The notes under the pieces are model-generated. The model worked only from the letters and a program-made list of their open reading frames with translations. It did no database searches and was not told where the DNA came from. From assembly GCA_964387775.1 (NCBI GenBank), contig CAYLZO010000214.1, forward strand, positions 1 to 9,309: a DNA stretch of 9,309 nt, read 5' to 3'. The DNA comes from CAYLZO01 sp964387775 (GTDB lineage Bacteria > Chloroflexota > Anaerolineae > JAAYZQ01). Position 1 is the stretch's first letter; each line of letters starts with the position of its first letter. This document shows positions 7,591 through 9,309 of the stretch, one piece after another. Made by a program: the position numbers and the translations under genes.

Positions 7591-7600
7591 TCACCTCCTC
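7591..7600 (-). promoter_or_regulatory. Ribosome binding site fused to a stop codon
   Basis: On the minus strand GAGGAGGTGA occupies 7600 to 7591. Its TGA (7593-7591) is the stop codon of the glycosidase, and AGG AGG encode its last two arginines. The GGAGG core (7598-7594) is 5 bases before ATG 7588. The same bases thus end one gene and start the next, which predicts translational coupling and fixes the start of the surface-protein gene at 7588 rather than GTG 7594. Confidence 0.8.
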
Positions 7601-9234
7601 GTGCCGGCGGCCTGGCTCCTCAGGATCAGGGGCAAAAAGATCGTGCGCGGCGGCGCCAGGCGCACAAGCAGCGGATACTCCCTGAGCAGTAGGCCGGGAA
7701 TGACCAGGGTTTCGCCCTCGGCCTGGGTGTCCAAAGCCTGCTGCATCCCGTTTAGCACGTCGATGCCAAAGGCGGTATGCCCGGCGAATCCAGACAATTC
7801 AACAGCCGCGCCGACGCCAATGTCTTCATCGGTGATGTCGACGCTTCTCCAGATCGCCACGAGGTGATCGCCGTCGGGCAAGGCAAATGTATAGCTGATT
7901 GCATTCGTGACGGTCGTGCTGATTTCGATAGCTGGAGCTTCTACTTGTGCTCCAGCCATCAGGGTCCCCAGCCGTCCGAGCACCTGCACCTGCGAGTCCC
8001 CGGTCACAACCACTCCAGCAGACACGTTCTCACCCAGGTGATGCACAATCTCTCGGACCAGATACTTGCTGGCGGTTCGGTCAAAGACAGTGCACGGGTT
8101 GGTCGAGCCAGGTGGGCGGACAGCAAAACGCAGTTCGTCAGCGCGGAATTCACCCTGGAAGCCATGGGCGGTGGCGATGGATTTGATCTCTGGGAATACC
8201 GTTTCCCAGTAGCGATCGAAGAACTCCCCGCCACACTCGGCAGGATCGAGGTGGACGATGAAGGGATGCCAGGCGATCCCATCCACGAGGGGCATCAGGT
8301 CCGATTCCAGGATGCGGAAGAGATAATTCTGGTAAAGCTCAGGGGGATCCCAGGCGTGATAGCTGGGCACCACGATCCGGGCGCCCGGGTCCTCCTGGCG
8401 GATCAAGGCGATCGCTCTCTGGCCTACGTCGATATACGTTTCGACCGGAATGCACTGAATGGCCGCGGGGAGCGGCTCATTGCACTCGGGATCGTACCCA
8501 GGCTCGTTCCACAGCTCCCAGGAGTCAACCCGATCGCCAAATGCCTGTACCATCAGATGCACAAAGTCCAGGTAGCGCTGGATTTCTTCTTCGGTCTGGA
8601 AGCGTGGCAGGCTAATCTGTCCGGTTTGCCGGTAGTGCTCCTTATCCCAAAAGATCAGGATGTAGGTCATCTCGATGCCGTTCTGCGCCAGCCCGGTGAT
8701 CATCTGGTCAAAGCTTGCGTGGATCAGGAGCTCGTCGGTGTTCCAGTCAATGGAGAAAGCGTCGGGATCGTTCATCTGGCCGCGGGCGCGTTTCACGCCC
8801 ATCTGGTTGAGGATGTTCGCATCGGCAATGCCGTTATCCACCCAACTCTGATCCTGCACGTAAAAGCCAATCCGGTTGTCCGCCAGTTGGTCGGCACGCC
8901 TGGCCGAAATGGCGCGGAAGGGATGGGTGTTGCCGGCCTGCAAGCCGATGGAACGCGCGCCGACCGTCGGCACAGAGAACATGCTGGTCGTGCCGCCGGC
9001 ATCGGTCGCGGTGGCAGTAAGGTGCGGGCCTGTGAGCGCCCAACCCTTCTCAAGGGAGAACACCCCGGCGGCATCCGCCACCGCCTGGCCCTCGAATACC
9101 TGGCCCTGGTCGTACTCGTCGGAGTAGATCTGAACCAGGCAGTTCGGACAAGCCACGCCACTCGCGGTACCCGCAGCAAGATCAAAGGCCGCGATGGCCG
9201 GCACACGAACGAGCTCTAGATTCTCGTTCTGCAA
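7591..9234 (-). CDS. Extracellular glycoside hydrolase, clan A TIM barrel, N-terminus missing
   Basis: Counting from a doubtful TTG at 9234 (547 residues), residues 29-87 form a CPNC-containing Ig-like module related to the end of the neighbouring beta-helix protein. A TIM barrel spans about 120-415. WELWNEP (239-245) supplies the acid/base E244 on strand 4, WHPF (322-325) fits strand 6, and E367 in ADELRF is the likely nucleophile on strand 7. The spacing of 123 residues suits retaining clan GH-A enzymes such as GH39 or GH5 relatives, which hydrolyse glycosidic bonds; the substrate cannot be told. A beta-rich C-terminal domain with DGDHLVAIWR follows, then the tail IFLPLILRSQ and AAGTRR. There is no signal peptide, good ribosome site or ATG. 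The frame stays open upstream to TAG at 9279-9277, reading FYAELSNQENGIA, so the true 5' end is lost, frameshifted or beyond the window. The stop overlaps the next gene's ribosome site. Confidence 0.82.
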   Translation of the reverse strand: MQNENLELVRVPAIAAFDLAAGTASGVACPNCLVQIYSDEYDQGQVFEGQAVADAAGVFSLEKGWALTGPHLTATATDAGGTTSMFSVPTVGARSIGLQAGNTHPFRAISARRADQLADNRIGFYVQDQSWVDNGIADANILNQMGVKRARGQMNDPDAFSIDWNTDELLIHASFDQMITGLAQNGIEMTYILIFWDKEHYRQTGQISLPRFQTEEEIQRYLDFVHLMVQAFGDRVDSWELWNEPGYDPECNEPLPAAIQCIPVETYIDVGQRAIALIRQEDPGARIVVPSYHAWDPPELYQNYLFRILESDLMPLVDGIAWHPFIVHLDPAECGGEFFDRYWETVFPEIKSIATAHGFQGEFRADELRFAVRPPGSTNPCTVFDRTASKYLVREIVHHLGENVSAGVVVTGDSQVQVLGRLGTLMAGAQVEAPAIEISTTVTNAISYTFALPDGDHLVAIWRSVDITDEDIGVGAAVELSGFAGHTAFGIDVLNGMQQALDTQAEGETLVIPGLLLREYPLLVRLAPPRTIFLPLILRSQAAGTRR

Positions 9235-9309
9235 GGCGATGCCGTTTTCCTGGTTAGAGAGTTCTGCATAAAAAACCTAGCCAAGCGCGGGCAGTGACCT
9301 GCGCCAACT
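9235..9309 (-). other. Open extension and in-frame stop upstream of the glycosidase
   Basis: On the minus strand, 9276 to 9235 continues the glycosidase frame without a usual start codon and reads like the last turn of a beta-helix (SNQENGIAL resembles GNWGPGIFL before the same module in the neighbour). TAG at 9279-9277 closes the frame, next to a run of six A (9270-9275 on the plus strand). The remaining 30 bases to the window edge show no recognisable feature. Confidence 0.5.

Noticed and set aside
7777..9219. 480-residue plus-strand open frame
   Set aside because: It is antisense to the glycosidase, which has convincing TIM-barrel motifs. No recognisable domain or signal is present on the plus strand.

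Overview
The window looks like part of a high-GC bacterial genome, most likely a Chloroflexota member (Anaerolineae/Caldilineae-like) from a draft or metagenome scaffold. The clues are secreted proteins ending in a (Y/F)xPLI(L/V)(K/R) tail, LVIVD-repeat and GTD-type beta-helix repeat proteins, full GGAGG ribosome binding sites, and a 100-N assembly gap. The phylum is inferred from remembered family patterns, not from a marker gene.

Layout. The left end (1-1026) carries one plus-strand gene, a complete XerC/XerD-like tyrosine recombinase, with a near-consensus extended -10 promoter. A short spacer (1027-1125) holds a strong 30-bp dyad that could be a terminator or a recombination site. From 1126 to the right end everything is on the minus strand and reads as one run of five genes. 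In order of transcription these are: a clan-A-type glycoside hydrolase lacking a proper N-terminus (9234 to 7591); a large secreted LVIVD beta-propeller plus right-handed beta-helix protein interrupted by the N gap (7588 to 3652); a PD40/TolB-like beta-propeller lipoprotein (3559 to 2450); a 94-residue secreted mini-protein (2400 to 2116); and a 325-residue membrane-anchored protein of unknown function (2103 to 1126). No stretch over 300 bases lacks a gene, apart from the N gap inside a gene.

How the genes may work together. All five minus-strand products are predicted to lie outside the cytoplasm. Two have an obvious anchor (lipobox; N-terminal transmembrane helix) and lack the PLIL-type tail. 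The three without another anchor all carry it. The simplest reading is a cell-surface gene cluster: an extracellular glycosidase, large repeat scaffolds that may bind glycans or partners, and small anchored accessories. The tail may act in sorting or retention at the surface, which is inference. The recombinase is convergent to this cluster and may simply be a neighbour.

Key corrections to a naive reading. The N gap shifts the frame, so the large protein appears as two unrelated reading frames; treating the gap as a multiple of three (zero fits seamlessly) restores one protein of about 1278 residues. The glycosidase has no credible start codon or signal peptide, so its 5' end is lost, frameshifted or lies beyond an in-frame stop close to the window edge.
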